Assembly (NCBI RefSeq): GCF_024868665.1
Contig: NC_079900.1
Span: 26,350,560-26,414,559 of the forward strand
Length of the DNA: 64,000 nucleotides
Source of the DNA: Triplophysa rosa
Taxonomy: Eukaryota > Chordata > Actinopteri > Cypriniformes > Nemacheilidae
Direction: 5' to 3'
Shown in pieces: positions 41,216-52,854 of this stretch. Both the position numbers and the translations under genes were made by a program. The notes beneath the pieces are model-generated. The model made no database searches, was not told the DNA's origin, and saw only the letters and a list, made by a program, of their open reading frames with translations. Each line of letters starts with the position of its first letter. Position 1 is the stretch's first letter.

Positions 41216-42571
41216 TAGTGATGGGAATTATGATTCATTTGCGTGATTCGTTCTTTTTCAGTTCGTTCACCAAAATGATTCGTTCAGATTCGTTCACTGA
41301 TTCGTTCAGTGACCATTTCTATAATACGCCAGCAGGTGGCGAAAATGAGTTGTGTTATGTCAACGAACGTATTAATGGACGTATAAACTGATTACAGGCT
41401 TTATTAAAATGTGTGTCTCTGATCTACTCATTAAATAAATAAAAATAAGTCTAAATAAGATGTTCAGATGACCAACGCACAAGGTTTTTCTGCATAATTA
41501 AAAAGTTAATTGTTTGGTCATTTACATATTCATAAATCTGGGATTATGTTAAACGTGAAGTTTGTGTATTTTAAATAAACAAGCGTGCAAGTAGCCTACC
41601 TGTAACTGCGCTTTGCATCCACTTTCTGCTGATTGCTGAACGAGACTCACATGCTAAATGACCGACCTACAGTGTACACTCTCGTTCAATTCGTTCATTT
41701 CGTTCATGAACGACATGTACCAGTTCGTTCAATTCATTCACGAACGAGATCTCTCTCTCGTTCAGACTCAACAGCGACTTGGTCAGTGTGGGCGTATTCG
41801 TTCAGTGGAAGATCTAACCAATTACACGTCCCTTCATAGCCGGAACTGGAATGCTATTTGCTGACGTGACGCGAATGAGAGCTAACCAATACTTTTTTGT
41901 TTTACAGTTTTTAGAGAAGTGCATGACATGAATTAAACGTAATGAAGTCGTTTTTATTTGAAAGAACAATAAATGATACAAAATGCACACAAAACACCTG
42001 TGCTTGCAGTACAATAACTGAGTAAAAAGGGCTTGACATTTTCCATGCAATAAAAATGACAATGTTCATTTTTCCTTGTTACATTTAACCATCATCTTGC
42101 ATAACTGAATTATTTTCGTAAGGATTATTTTCGGACATTGTGTCCGTTTCTGTACTTGTTGAACAAGAGACCTCATCTTTCATTTCGTTTACGAGGCAGA
42201 AGTAACAGCTCGTTCATGAACGAGAATCAGCGGGTCCTTTCGTTCACTTACGAACGAGATGAACGAGATGACTGATTGTTCATTTCGTTCACGAACGAGA
42301 ATCAGACTCATTCAGACTCAAACACAGGCTCGTTCAGTGAAGGGCGTATTCGTTCAGTACATTCAACCAATCATATGCTTTGTCAAAGCTCACCCTCGAA
42401 CGCCATTGGCTCATGCTTTAGACACTCTTTTAAGCCAAGATGCTCTGTGCTCGAGGGAGAGATTTCAGTGAACGAGAAATATGAGTCATTGCATTTCGGG
42501 AACGAGAACGATTCGTTCACTTTAAAGATTCGTTCAAAAAGAACGATTCGTTCACGAACGAAACATCACTA
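41216..42571. mobile_element. Non-autonomous hAT with dense GAACG/CGTTC motifs
   Basis: The termini TAGTGATGGGAA and, read backwards, TAGTGATGTTTCGTTCGTG are inverted. The flanks TCATGCAT (41208-41215) and TCACGCAT (42572-42579) match at seven of eight bases, an aged hAT duplication. CGTTCA or GAACGA occurs dozens of times, often as CGTTCACGAACGA palindromes, at 41250-41320, 41690-41770 and 42210-42560. These are probably transposase-binding repeats. No transposase. Confidence 0.85.
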
Positions 42572-42579
42572 TCACGCAT

Positions 42580-44574
42580 GTGTAACACACGTGCATAGAC
42601 CACTTTCTAGCGCTTTGGACTAAATCAGAAGACAATATTCGCTCTTGAGCCAGCGTTGCAGCAAGACGAGGGAAATGATGACAGGAGACAAAACCTTAGT
42701 TGAGAAGATCAATATTCTTTGTTTGCCTTAACTTGCTTCCGTTGGGAAAGCCAACAACAGAAAAAAACAAATGACAGCAACAAAACAGTACAAGACACAA
42801 AATAACCCTTTGTGTTTACCTTTCAGAACAATTTAAATAAAGGATGAAAAGCAAAGAAAATAAATAGAATAACAGCAATTTGAATAATAAATTTCAGGCA
42901 AGTTGTATAATGACACACCAATCGGAGTCCTTTTCAGGTAATTGTCTTTGATAGAAGTGACTCAAGCAACTTTAGCTCAGTTCAGTGTCCCTCGTATCCC
43001 TGTTTTAGCGTTCCGGCTAAAGAACGCAGATATGCAACTCAGTTCTTATTCACAGTTGAATACGTGTGATCCTACCATTTCGATGAACATAAACTGTTAT
43101 CCAAGCTCAAGAAAACCAGGTTGGCTCGCCAGTTTCCACCAATGTTGAACATTCCTCGTTGATGGCAGAAACAGTTTTAACTCAGAACTCCAAGAACCTT
43201 CTCATTCAATTTCAAAGGGAGATGTAGAAGGACCGGAAACAACCAGATGGGAAAAGAAAAGAGGGAACAAAACAAAAACAAAAACAAAAAAACCCAACCT
43301 TGCAAAGACAAGGCAGAAAATCACAATTAATTACAATTAATTTCCATGTGAATACATTTACATTTCAAATTATCATCTTCAACACAACAAATGCTTTAAA
43401 ATGCATCAAACACATTTCCCAGCACTTATTTCCCATTTTTTTTTCATTTCTTAACAGAAATATAACTATATTAATGAATAATAACGTCGTTGACTGACGT
43501 ATGTGCACTCGATTAGCTCGTAGCTCATAGCACATGAGCCTGCATGGCTAGCAAAACTCCATGTGAGTTATGTTACACTCATCACACTCACAAAATTAGC
43601 AACAAGCATTAACGCTTTTAAACAGCATATCAGCATCAAACTTTTGGCGATAAAATTCACCTATAAACTCATTTCTCAACATATTTCACAAAACATACAT
43701 CACAGTATCATTTAAGAACTCTTGACCCCGCAAAGACTAAAAAATTCACAAATCATAACTAAATATGGTGTTTTATGAGATCACTTACCAAGAATAAATC
43801 GATAACGATCAGAAATAATCTCGATGTATCAAGGAATCTGTTTTATGCAGTTTTCGTCGGATGAATCAGCTCAATTTCTCATTTAATCCTTGAAGTCAAT
43901 ACAACACGATTAGAACTATTTAAACAACTCTTTATTGTTAACGAAGCTTCAAAGTATGAATTCCAATAATTAATCTGGTATTTCTCACTTACTTTCTTGA
44001 CTTTAGAACTGCTATTTACATGAATCACTGCTCAAACGGCCATTTTTACCTGCTCCGTGATGAGAGACTGTTTACCTCTACTCAGCGCTAGAGATGATGC
44101 AACCCACTAAGGGCGGAGCTATTCCTAATAGTTTAATTTAATTATTTATTCAATTTGTGACATTTACTACGGATTTTCTTTTAAGCAACATTTAACTTTT
44201 AAACATGAAAATAAATCAAATAAAATGTTTACATGCGCATCGAATTTCTTTTCTCTGTTTAAGTTTAATATGGGCTATAGTAACCTAGGTTACACATGCG
44301 ATGAAACACTTGACGGCCAGGTGGCACAACTGGCGGCATATTTGTGTAGGCTACATTGTGTTTTTCATTTAACAGTTCACGGCGGGTCTATTTTGATGTT
44401 TTTAAATGTAGCTTACGCTATGCATTATGATGTGTTTACGTGGTTGCCAATCCAAAATAATAAAGGAGTTGTTACATGAACATACACGATTTTGGTTACA
44501 TGTGGAATAAAGTATGAGTCTTTCTGTCACTGCAAACCTTCATTTTCCTCCATACTCCCCTTTGCGATTCATTG
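42580..44574. other. No recognised gene
   Basis: Long non-coding stretch. AAAACAAAAACAAAAAC near 43270 is simple sequence. Several frames of 65-84 codons show no family. It may contain an old LTR or UTR-like block (42690-44110) but I found no matching ends. Confidence 0.35.
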
Positions 44575-44582
44575 CTGTATGG

Positions 44583-45046
44583 CAGGGCTAGCCTAGTCAA
44601 CTGGCGGCCCACGGGCCAAATGCGGTTTTTACTTTTATTGATTTAACTTTAATTAATTCAACCAAATATCTTCATAAATATCTTCTTGAAAAAACAATGC
44701 CACCCACATCTTGGATGTACTGGAGGACTGTGGGTGAGTAAATTAGTAGCAATTTTTGGGTAAAGTAACACATTAAGGAATATAAAATACAATTAAAAAG
44801 ACAAAATCCCTTCTAATTTAATATCATGAAAAGGCACAACTACTGGATGCAATATTTGTGTGCATGTTTTAATCATGGCCTATAAGTAACAGCAACAAAA
44901 ACAGTATAAAAGGAACAAAATGCAATAAATAACAGAAAAACAAAATAACAGAAGAAATGAGAATATGGTAAAAAAAAACTGGCCCGCATCCTATTTATAC
45001 TTTTGGAATCTGGCCCTCAAAGAAAAGTAGTTTTTGAAGACCCCTG
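44583..45046. mobile_element. Non-autonomous hAT (464 bp), perfect 8-bp duplication
   Basis: CTGTATGG at 44575-44582 and 45047-45054. Ends CAGGGCTAGCC... and, read backwards, CAGGGGTCTTCAAAAACTAC. GGCGGCCCACGGGCC and TGGCCCTC lie subterminally, as in widespread fish hAT MITEs. Confidence 0.9.
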
Positions 45047-45054
45047 CTGTATGG

Positions 45055-45400
45055 CATTAGGCCTACTTAACTTGTTGTTTTTCGATCTGAGGTCCGTAGT
45101 ATTGTCAAAGACGGTTTGTGTCGTTTTATTTATTAAAAGCTGCTAATATTAGTTAACTTTAAATTGAGTAATTTTGTATTAGTATGGGTCTATATAGGCT
45201 AATATATCTATCTATATAATCTAAATGAGGACAATAATCCCTTCAATGGTGTTTACAGAAGACAATAAGGAACATAATATGCATTTCTGCCTAGACTATC
45301 TGCACCTACATGAAGAAAGAACTACAAACAAGTCTGGGGTAACGTTACAGAGTATTTCAAAATGACAGTGGAAATGACTTGAAAGAACGCATAGTTTGCA
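45055..45400. other. No supported feature
   Basis: AT-rich spacer without coding support. Confidence 0.4.
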
Positions 45401-45830
45401 CACACAATGACATGAGACCAGAGGTGGACAGTAGTGAAAGTCGCGGTACAAAGGTGCGCAAGCGTGGAACAGATCGTGCAGTGTTGTAAATCGTCGCAAA
45501 ACAGAATTATCATTTGCGCATGTGTGTTTTCTACTACGTCATTATGCGCATGCGCGGACTGATCGTGTACCGACAGGCTCCTTTTAAAAAGATAAACCGG
45601 AACATTAGCTAGATGCAGTCGATCGCGGAGCCAATACCGTTTCACGTTCAAAGACAATGAAATGACGCAATCGGTCACGAGACACGGGAGAGCCAATGCC
45701 ATCGATGCTGACGTAGCTCTTCTTCTGAAGGCAATTTTTGAACGTTTGTTGTTCACCGGATCTGATATTTACGGTGGACGGTGATTGCTTTCGCATCTGT
45801 TCCTCTTATAAATCGATCGTTTCACGTTGG
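45401..45830. promoter_or_regulatory. CpG-rich stretch with NRF1-like site
   Basis: CpG is more frequent than in the surroundings. TGCGCATGCGCG at 45545-45556 fits the NRF1 consensus. A 144-codon minus-strand frame (45322-45756) crosses it but resembles nothing known. Promoter activity is inference only. Confidence 0.3.
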
Positions 45831-46820
45831 TACCCTTAGAATATCTGTATTTTTGAATGACGTTGTGACTGCTTGTATCTTGTGTTTTTTATTATGATAA
45901 AAAAATTAAATTACTTGCTCAAACTGCCTGAACAGCGTCATGTAAATGCAATTATCCTGACCTTTAAACTTAAATTAAACCCCGATACATCATCATTGCA
46001 AATTATATCTAAGATACAATTTCATAATGACGGTACAATTCCTGTGCCCTGCACGTCGAAAAACGACACCAAAGGTGTACCCTGTGCGATCAAAAGTGAC
46101 ACCGAGGGGTGCTGACCGAGCATCAATATGTGATGAGTTGGGAGTGAGAATGTGTTGGATTAAACAAGAAAAAGACCGATATACTGAGAAGAGGAAAGTT
46201 GTTTTACCGACACAAGTGACCAAAGGCGCTGTATCTATTCTGTGCGCCCTGTCTAAATTGTAGTCTGATCCGTTCTACGAGAATCACGAACGGGCGGATC
46301 TTTGCTGTCGGCGCAGCTGCAAATGGCCATGGAACGTGACCGAGGAGGCCTTTAGGAGATGTACCGACCGAAGAGGTCTGCTCGCTCCTGATTCCCGTAC
46401 TCTACTCTTATGTCTGATAAAGTCGTGAGCTGCAGGGCAGTGACGCGGCTCAACTTGTTGATTTTAATCACATGATCTGTACTTCGCAATGTACGCTGTC
46501 AGTTAATACAACAGGTGTCTTTTATGGCTTGTGAAATATGTTTATGGATGATCAGCCTGACTAACGATCTATCCAGAGAGAGGTTTAAATAGCAATATAT
46601 ATTTTTTTACATTTACAAGCTATTTATTTCCTTTTGACATGACACCATCAACACTGTTGCTGTTTAGTTGCAACGGCAAATCCATGATACAAAATTAATC
46701 GCAGATGACGTTAAAATACAGGTTAATGGTTTAATTCACGATTTGAAGTGTTGCAACACAACTCGAATTAAAATACAACTAGGATCAACAAACCCTAGAT
46801 TAGCTCTAAACTTTGTTTAC
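45831..46820. other. No recognised gene
   Basis: Frames at 45873-46115 and 46027-46263 lack recognisable domains. 46265-46450 is GC-richer. No splice model could be supported. Confidence 0.35.
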
Positions 46821-46827
46821 TTTAATC

Positions 46828-47522
46828 GTTAGGGCTTTCACGATTATGAAATTTGATTGATGATTAATTGCCTAATAAATCATTGCGATTATGGCGATTA
46901 ATTGTCTGTTTTAGGGCTTTGACGATTAATTGTCTGTTTTTGAGCTTTGACATTTAATTTTCATACATTTTTGATTCAGCGATTGAAACGACCATATTGT
47001 TCTGAATACAAGACTATGTTTTTTTCTTGGAAATACATCGGAAAAAATTGGGTCATCATATATTTAAGGTTTAGGCTTTTACCTGTCAATAATACAACCA
47101 CCAAATACTTGTAAATAAAGTAAATTGATCAGGAGTGAAATGCTATCAGTCATAGAAAAGCTTCTAGTCTGTTCTTTTCTCACTTGCAAGACTACAATAA
47201 AATTTTACTTGTGTGTTAATGAAATTTTGGTAGACTGGTTTTCACACTGAGATTTGCTTAAATAATATTAAATTGTACTGCATGTAATCTGTATATGTTT
47301 TAGTTTTTTTTTTTAAGTGATTGTGGTTGTGGTGGTACATTTTACAAGTATTACCATGCTTTAGTAACAATATATATACACTAAAATATGCAATATGCAG
47401 ATACACTACAGCTCCCCCTAGTGTCTTCTATAGAGATGTGCAATAATTGCGATGATCTGAAACCATCGCGATGAGGTCAAACAATCGCGATGAGACGGTT
47501 ATTTAATAATCGTGACAGCCCT
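46828..47522. mobile_element. hAT-like element with TAGGGCT ends
   Basis: Left TAGGGCTTTCACGATTATG and right read backwards TAGGGCTGTCACGATTATT are inverted. CGATTA words fill both sides. The clean 8-bp duplication is not visible. The element appears to sit inside a MITE whose right end is AATCCTTGTTGGTGCAACCC. Confidence 0.65.
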
Positions 47523-47582
47523 AATCCTTGTTGGTGCAACCCACCCTAAGCAATAAACTATATTATAGCATTTAAGAATGCC

Positions 47583-47783
47583 TACCCTGCTGAAAAAGCA
47601 ATAGAAATCATCACATAAATTCTATTGGATTCAATTTTATTGGTTGTAATGGAAATGTCTCTCTGAGTCTACTGGTATGTGTTGGATTGATGAGACCATT
47701 AAATCATACTTAAATAACACACTAAATGGTTCCAAATGGTGTTGGATCCATTAGAATTTCTGTGGTGTTTTTTCAGCAAGGTA
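47583..47783. mobile_element. MITE with TACCCTGCTGAAAAA ends
   Basis: Left TACCCTGCTGAAAAAGCAAT, right read backwards TACCTTGCTGAAAAAACACC. About 200 bp, non-coding. Confidence 0.65.
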
Positions 47784-48089
47784 GTCATTTTGATAAAAGT
47801 AACTCAAAAGTAATGCAAACGTAGTGTAACGCATTACAATTCAAAGACAGCGGCCGTTTCTCAATATGCGTCCTTGTCTGTACTTGTGTCCTTGTAGACT
47901 TGTGAAACGTCATCAGAAGCAGCCCAGGTACTGTTCCAAATCAAAGTTCACATCTAGCCAAGTACAGTTCAAATCCCAGGATGTGTTCGTGCTCCGCCCC
48001 TTTTATCGAGGTTGCATAGGGAGGTGACTTGTGCGGACTTGATATCGGCCATAACCCAGAATTCAGTTCGCTCCAACTGACGTTCCGTA

Positions 48090-48114
48090 ATGGCGGAAGA
48101 GAGAACGCACATCT
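48090..48114 (+). CDS. Mini-gene exon 1 (8 codons plus 1 nt)
   Basis: ATGGCGGAAGAGAGAACGCA begins the frame, followed by ATCT and the donor GTAAGT at 48115. The start lies in TCCGTAATGGCGG, a good initiation context. Confidence 0.4.
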
Positions 48115-48235
48115 GTAAGTAATACATTTGGAAATACTATTGTTATTATATCACGAAATGTAGTTTTTGAGGAGTGAGAAAATTCTAATCTGGCGTTGAA
48201 CTATAAGGTTAGCCACTATTTGAAAATTTCTTTAG

Positions 48236-48336
48236 ACGATTTCGGAGGTGGGAGATCCCAGGTAGTCAGCGCTTATGTACCTGCCGAGGCCAGCTCTACC
48301 TCGGCAAGTGCTCCTGAAATATACTGCTGCCAATAG
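48236..48336 (+). CDS. Mini-gene exon 2 with stop
   Basis: Preceded by TTTCTTTAG. In the phase left by exon 1 it is open to TAG at 48334-48336, so the spliced product is 41 residues (MAEERTHIYDFGGGRSQVVS, then AYVPAEASSTSASAPEIYCC and a final Q). This may be the first and last part of a longer transposon gene after internal deletion. Not recognised as a domain. Confidence 0.4.
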
Positions 48337-48857
48337 CGTTGCTGTAGTGGTTCCATTTTTATTGATTAATTGATTCTTTTACTTATTTCACTTTAGTGTC
48401 TAATTTTTCCTCGTAATGTCCAACACTTTCCCACCACCGTCTTTCCTGCTTTTTTATTTGAATTGAAAACGAGAAGAGTCCATTGTTTGATATTCAATTT
48501 TATTTCAAAACGAAATTAATCTAATCAGAGTAGGCAAATATTGCCTGAACCACATATTAATGTTTAATAGTTTTAAAATACAAAAGAGGCAGCTGTCTAA
48601 TATCGTATTACACACGTTTTGCTAATTACATTTAATATGTACATTAAAAATAAAAACGAAAAGATATACAATGACACTGATTGAAGCATGAGGTGCTGAG
48701 CTGCGCTATCAAGTATGCTGCTGTTCCATTTGTAAAACAACTGGACTTGGCTCCTTGCGTCTACGGGAGTTCATTCTTCTAAGTCGAACTTGCCAAGTCC
48801 GATCTTGGAAGGACGCAACTTTCTGTTCTGCGAACTTGGTATTGAGAAACGGCCAGC

Positions 48858-49789
48858 GATATTGTCATTTAACTAATTACTTTTAAATGACAGTATATTT
48901 TAGAGGCCACTTGCTCAATACTGCTTGTACTACAGCATACATTGTGCTTGCTCATGCATACTAATAATACAGAACAATTAATATTCATACTTTCACGGAA
49001 AAAGGGAATCACACGCAGCGATAAAAAGCTGACATAATTCCTGTAACCTAATTACATGTAGCAGTTTTCATATGCGTATAATGCAAGCAAATAATATCAA
49101 TAGTAATAGCAATAGCAATAGCAATAGTAATAGCAAATAATAGTAAGACTTAAATGTTTCAACTATTCCATGTATGTACGACAGGTTTTTTGCCAGATCA
49201 ACTTCACTTTCTTTTTCAAGGAAAAACTAACCTAAATGCTGTGTTTAGTATCTATTTTAGTATTTAGTTTCAAATCACACGGCCTGAATACACATTTTGT
49301 GAAAAACTGGTGACAATGTACAAGAATAAATATCACATACACGAATAGCAAAATGAATAGATATGTAATAAAATGGGAAAATTAAGAAGTAGATTTTGGA
49401 TGTAAAATCTGTTTTTTATTAAATCAAAGCAAACATACAAGAACCCAAGAACATGGCCACAAACAAACTAATAACAAACGAGATCTCCTGCGAAAAATGA
49501 GACAATGATACATGACGATTGAACATAAACTCAAAACAATGAACAGGTCAAAAGATTATATTGCAAGACTGTTTTGTACGAAATAAAATAACTATGTTAA
49601 ACTAATTACAGCTGAGAAGTGAAAAAGTAAACAAACATAAATATATTCAAATGAAAATAAAAAAATAATGAAATCGAAAGACATGTTGATGTTATCGCTG
49701 TCTGTAAATTATGTTTGAAAATGAAGAAGCTGACCTACGTTTACTGGCTAGCAATTGAAATGTAGACTAATGCTTAAAGCGGAGCTATC
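48858..49789. other. No gene; CAATAG microsatellite
   Basis: An imperfect AATAGC/AATAGT run lies at 49095-49145. The rest is AT-rich without coding support. Confidence 0.5.
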
Positions 49790-49811
49790 ATGCTTAAAGC
49801 GGAGCTATCAT
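49771..49811. repeat. Direct duplication of 20 bp
   Basis: GCTTAAAGCGGAGCTATCAT occurs twice in direct succession. A replication slip or short tandem duplication at the edge of family D. Confidence 0.85.
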
Positions 49812-49970
49812 GCTATGTCATGCATTCTGACTTCTTTACACTGTTAAATGCGCTGGCTTCTCATGCTTAACATGGTCAACTTGTTAAAAAACGAGTTGGA
49901 CGTATGACATAGTATTTCTCTACTTGATACACTCCACCAGGACTCCAACTTGTTTCAGAAAGTTTTTTCT
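49790..49970 (+). repeat. Dispersed repeat family D, copy 1
   Basis: Matches about 55500-55690 in reverse complement (GCATTCTGACTTCTTTACA, CTTAACATGGTCA, AAAACGAGTTGGA, TAGTATTTCT). Confidence 0.65.
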
Positions 49971-50369
49971 AATTCTGGATCCCTGTGTCGTCACAGGGAT
50001 CCTATTCCTTTTATTGTCCATTCTCCCAGAAAAGCACGGCAAGGCAAAGGTGAAAGAGCCAACCGACGAGCGAGACCCGCTTACCATCAAGATTGTGCGT
50101 GCTGCGTCAAGATGGGCTGCGCTGCAGCTTGTTCCTCTTGCGCTAGTGAAGTTTAGGTGTGTCTGTTTGTTCATTTCAGTGATGGATGTTATATAAACGG
50201 TGCATATAACACTGGATTTAGAGATCCTTTGAAACTGATAGATGGTCCCAGTGCTAAAAGATGCCGGACATGAACTGCACGCGGCAAGTCAAACTAAGTC
50301 ATACGTCTGTGTTTTGTTGGCAATCGGCGTGTACGTGCATAATGTACAAAACACGAAGGGATTAATGTG
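49971..50369. other. No recognised gene
   Basis: A 90-codon frame (49924-50196) has opposing open frames and no family. Sequence moderately GC-rich. Confidence 0.35.
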
Positions 50370-50583
50370 ATGATGTGTTGTGTGCTCGTGCTGTGGTTCC
50401 ATCCCACTCTCCCCACTAGTCCCACCTCTAGCAGCTCGTGTTTTTCCGGAAATAATCGTACAGCTGTATCTGTTTTTTGTAAATTTGATCAAACTAAATA
50501 CTCTTCGAAGATACGACGTATGCAATACTACTGTATAGGCACTCAAGATTAATATGAGATTGGCAGAAACTGAGTGTGTTGCC
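50370..50583 (-). repeat. Dispersed repeat family C, copy 2
   Basis: Reverse complement of 11027-11235, about 39 kb away (GGAAATAATCGTACAGCTGT, ATTAATATGAGATTGGCAGA). Confidence 0.65.
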
Positions 50584-51401
50584 CGATCTTTAATGCGCAG
50601 CTAGCCTATTTTTGACGTATTTCACATCGCATCCTTGGAAGGAGACCCGAAATGCACGACGTGAGGTTTATCCTCAAACAAAACCTTATTTGGTTTGGTT
50701 ATTTTGTGGTAAAATAATGTTTTTTTAAGTGTAGTAAAACATAAGGGAACAAAGAATGACATGGCAATGAGCACTACAAAAAACTGCACAAACCTAACTA
50801 TTTTTTTTTACTTTCCCATGGTATAACCCCTAAAACACGAAAAATTCAGAAATACAACGTCGGACAAGCAAATCACGTGGTCTCACGAATTCAGCCGCTT
50901 CGCTTTTGAGACGCTCCTGGTATTGAGGACGAAACAACATCTCGCCGGTTAGCTTTAGTGAGACATGTATGAAACCAACATGTGTGGATGACTCAAAGCC
51001 GTGAATACGCAGAAAGCCATAAATATTAGAACAGCGTTTCAAAACCTTATATAAAACATAAGTGTAAAGCCTGACAACTTCGTACCGACTAAAATAGTTT
51101 TTCTTTGGTAAACATTTTTATCATTTTAACATATGCGTTTAAGATGTGTAAAAATGTTTTTTGGATATGTAAGTCAAAAAGTCTTGAGCAAAATTGTTGT
51201 TAGTGTAAGAGATGTTGCATCCACGTTGTATATCGTAGTTTGGTATTAGGATTTAATCATTTGCTCTTAAGGTAAATCTGTTCATTAAGACAAATAGGGT
51301 ATCATAGTAATTATATTCACACATCAGGTTATTAGAGAAGTGTGAACTAAATTATGACTTCCGAAGCACTGGTTTATAGCTGACAAATCATAAAACAAAT
51401 C
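50584..51401. other. No recognised gene
   Basis: Mixed sequence. ACTTCCG near 51357, an ETS-like motif, lies just upstream of the candidate exon at 51409. Confidence 0.35.
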
Positions 51402-51408
51402 ATGGAGG

Positions 51409-51589
51409 ATGAAAACGTCCAACGCTGTCACAGAGCCGGACGTAAACAAGTTGAAATACACCCCGTTACAAATGCACGCTGTCACAACAATTTACGAGTC
51501 GGCGTCTTTGCAGCTCAGGAATGTCTCCCTGAAACAGAGGCTTCTCAGTATAATGTCGGGAATGCTGTCTTTGCTCTCTGGAAAACGTA
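51409..51589 (+). CDS. Candidate first coding exon
   Basis: ATG at 51409 opens 60 codons plus one base, ending at GGAAAAC|GTAAGT (donor at 51590). The product starts MKTSNAVTEPDVNKLKYTP and has amphipathic stretches (AVTTIYESASLQLRNVSLKQ, then LLSIMSGMLSLLSG). An alternative ATG at 51402 in another frame gives a less protein-like product. I do not recognise it. If it is a host exon, the tandem transposons that follow lie in its first intron. Confidence 0.4.
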
Positions 51590-51634
51590 AGTTTTATCAC
51601 ATCCTATACAGTATATATACTGTATATATATATA

Positions 51635-52850
51635 CACTCACCTAAAGGATTATTAGGAACACCTGTTCAATTTCTCATTAATGCAATTATCTAATCAACC
51701 AATCACATGGCAGTTGCTTCAATGCATTTAGGGGTGTGGTCCTGGTCAAGACAATCTCCTGAACTCCAAACTGAATGTCAGAATGGGAAAGAAAGGTGAT
51801 TTAAGCAATTTTGAGCGTGGCATGGTTGTTGGTGCCAGACGGGCCGGTCTGAGTATTTCACAATCTGCTCAGTTACTGGGATTTTCACGCACAACCATTT
51901 CTAGGGTTTACAAAGAATGGTGTGAAAAGGGAAAAACATCCAGTATGCGGCAGTCCTGTGGGCGAAAATGCCTTGTTGATGCTAGAGGTCAGAGGAGAAT
52001 GGGCCGACTGATTCAAGCTGATAGAAGAGCAACTTTGACTGAAATAACCACTCGTTACAACCGAGGTATGCAGCAAAGCATTTGTGAAGCCACAACACGC
52101 ACAACCTTGAGGCAGATGGGCTACAACAGCAGAAGACCCCACCGGGTACCACTCATCTCCACTACAAATAGGAAAAAGAGGCTACAATTTGCACGAGCTC
52201 ACCAAAATTGGACAGTTGAAGACTGGAAAAATGTTGCCTGGTCTGATGAGTCTCGATTTCTGTTGAGACATTCAAATGGTAGAGTCAGAATTTGGCGTAA
52301 ACAGAATGAGAACATGGATCCATCATGCCTTGTTACCACTGTGCAGGCTGGTGGTGGTGGTGTAATGGTGTGGGGGATGTTTTCTTGGCACACTTTAGGC
52401 CCCTTAGTGCCAATTGGGCATCGTTTAAATGCCACGGCCTACCTGAGCATTGTTTCTGACCATGTCCATCCCTTTATGACCACCATGTACCCATCCTCTA
52501 ATGGCTACTTCCAGCAGGATAATGCACCATGTCACAAAGCTCGAATCATTTCAAATTGGTTTCTTGAACATGACAATGAGTTCACTGTACTAGAATGGCC
52601 CCCACAGTCACCAGATCTCAACCCGATAGAACATCTTTGGGATGTGGTGGAACGGGAGCTTCGTGCCCTGGATGTGCATCCCACAAATCTCCATCAACTG
52701 CAAGATGCTATCCTATCAATATGGGCCAACATTTCTAAAGAATGCTTTCAGCACCTTGTTGAATCAATGCCACGTAGAATTAAGGCAGTTCTGAAGGCGA
52801 AAGGGGGTCAAACACCGTATTAGTATGGTGTTCCTAATAATCCTTTAGGT
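51635..52850 (+). mobile_element. Incomer-type (DD36E) Tc1/mariner, tandem copy 1
   Basis: The left inverted repeat (28 bp, starting CACTCACCTAAAGGATTATT) is complete and preceded by TA. The right one lacks its last five bases (ends CTTTAGGT). ATGA then separates it from copy 2. Encodes an intact transposase. One base differs from copy 2 in the sequence I compared (A at 52441 against T at 53661). Confidence 0.9.
51783..52823 (+). CDS. Incomer-type DD36E transposase, copy 1
   Basis: 346 residues, uninterrupted. The N-terminal paired-like helix-turn-helix domain (about residues 1-125) includes LSNFERGMVVGARRAGLSIS and LLGFSRTTISRVYKEW for binding the inverted repeats. The catalytic triad is WSDESRF (D155), FQQDNAPCH (D246) and PDLNPIEHLW (E283). 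Thirty-six residues lie between D246 and E283, which is the DD36E spacing of the Incomer family rather than the DD34E of ordinary Tc1. A glycine-rich AGGGGVMVWG lies at 189-198. Start chosen at the first ATG after the inverted repeat, TGTCAGAATGG. It cuts and pastes its own DNA at TA. Residue 220 is Tyr here. Confidence 0.95.
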   Translation: MGKKGDLSNFERGMVVGARRAGLSISQSAQLLGFSRTTISRVYKEWCEKGKTSSMRQSCGRKCLVDARGQRRMGRLIQADRRATLTEITTRYNRGMQQSICEATTRTTLRQMGYNSRRPHRVPLISTTNRKKRLQFARAHQNWTVEDWKNVAWSDESRFLLRHSNGRVRIWRKQNENMDPSCLVTTVQAGGGGVMVWGMFSWHTLGPLVPIGHRLNATAYLSIVSDHVHPFMTTMYPSSNGYFQQDNAPCHKARIISNWFLEHDNEFTVLEWPPQSPDLNPIEHLWDVVERELRALDVHPTNLHQLQDAILSIWANISKECFQHLVESMPRRIKAVLKAKGGQTPY

Positions 52851-52854
52851 ATGA

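Larger units (their letters stand above)
47852..48854 (+). mobile_element. 1-kb DNA element with AGC duplication and mini-exons
   Basis: Ends GGCCGTTTCTCAATA at both sides (inverted), flanked by AGC at 47849-47851 and 48855-48857. Both ends carry GGACTTG/CAAGTCC-type subterminal words. A partial copy lies at 25560-25715. A 3-bp duplication suggests a Harbinger-like mechanism, although AGC is not the usual TWA. Between the ends, two small exons form a short spliced frame (48090-48114, 48236-48336). Confidence 0.75.

Noticed and set aside
46828..47522. 8-bp duplication for the TAGGGCT-ended element
   Set aside because: The flanks do not repeat clearly, so I report inverted ends only.
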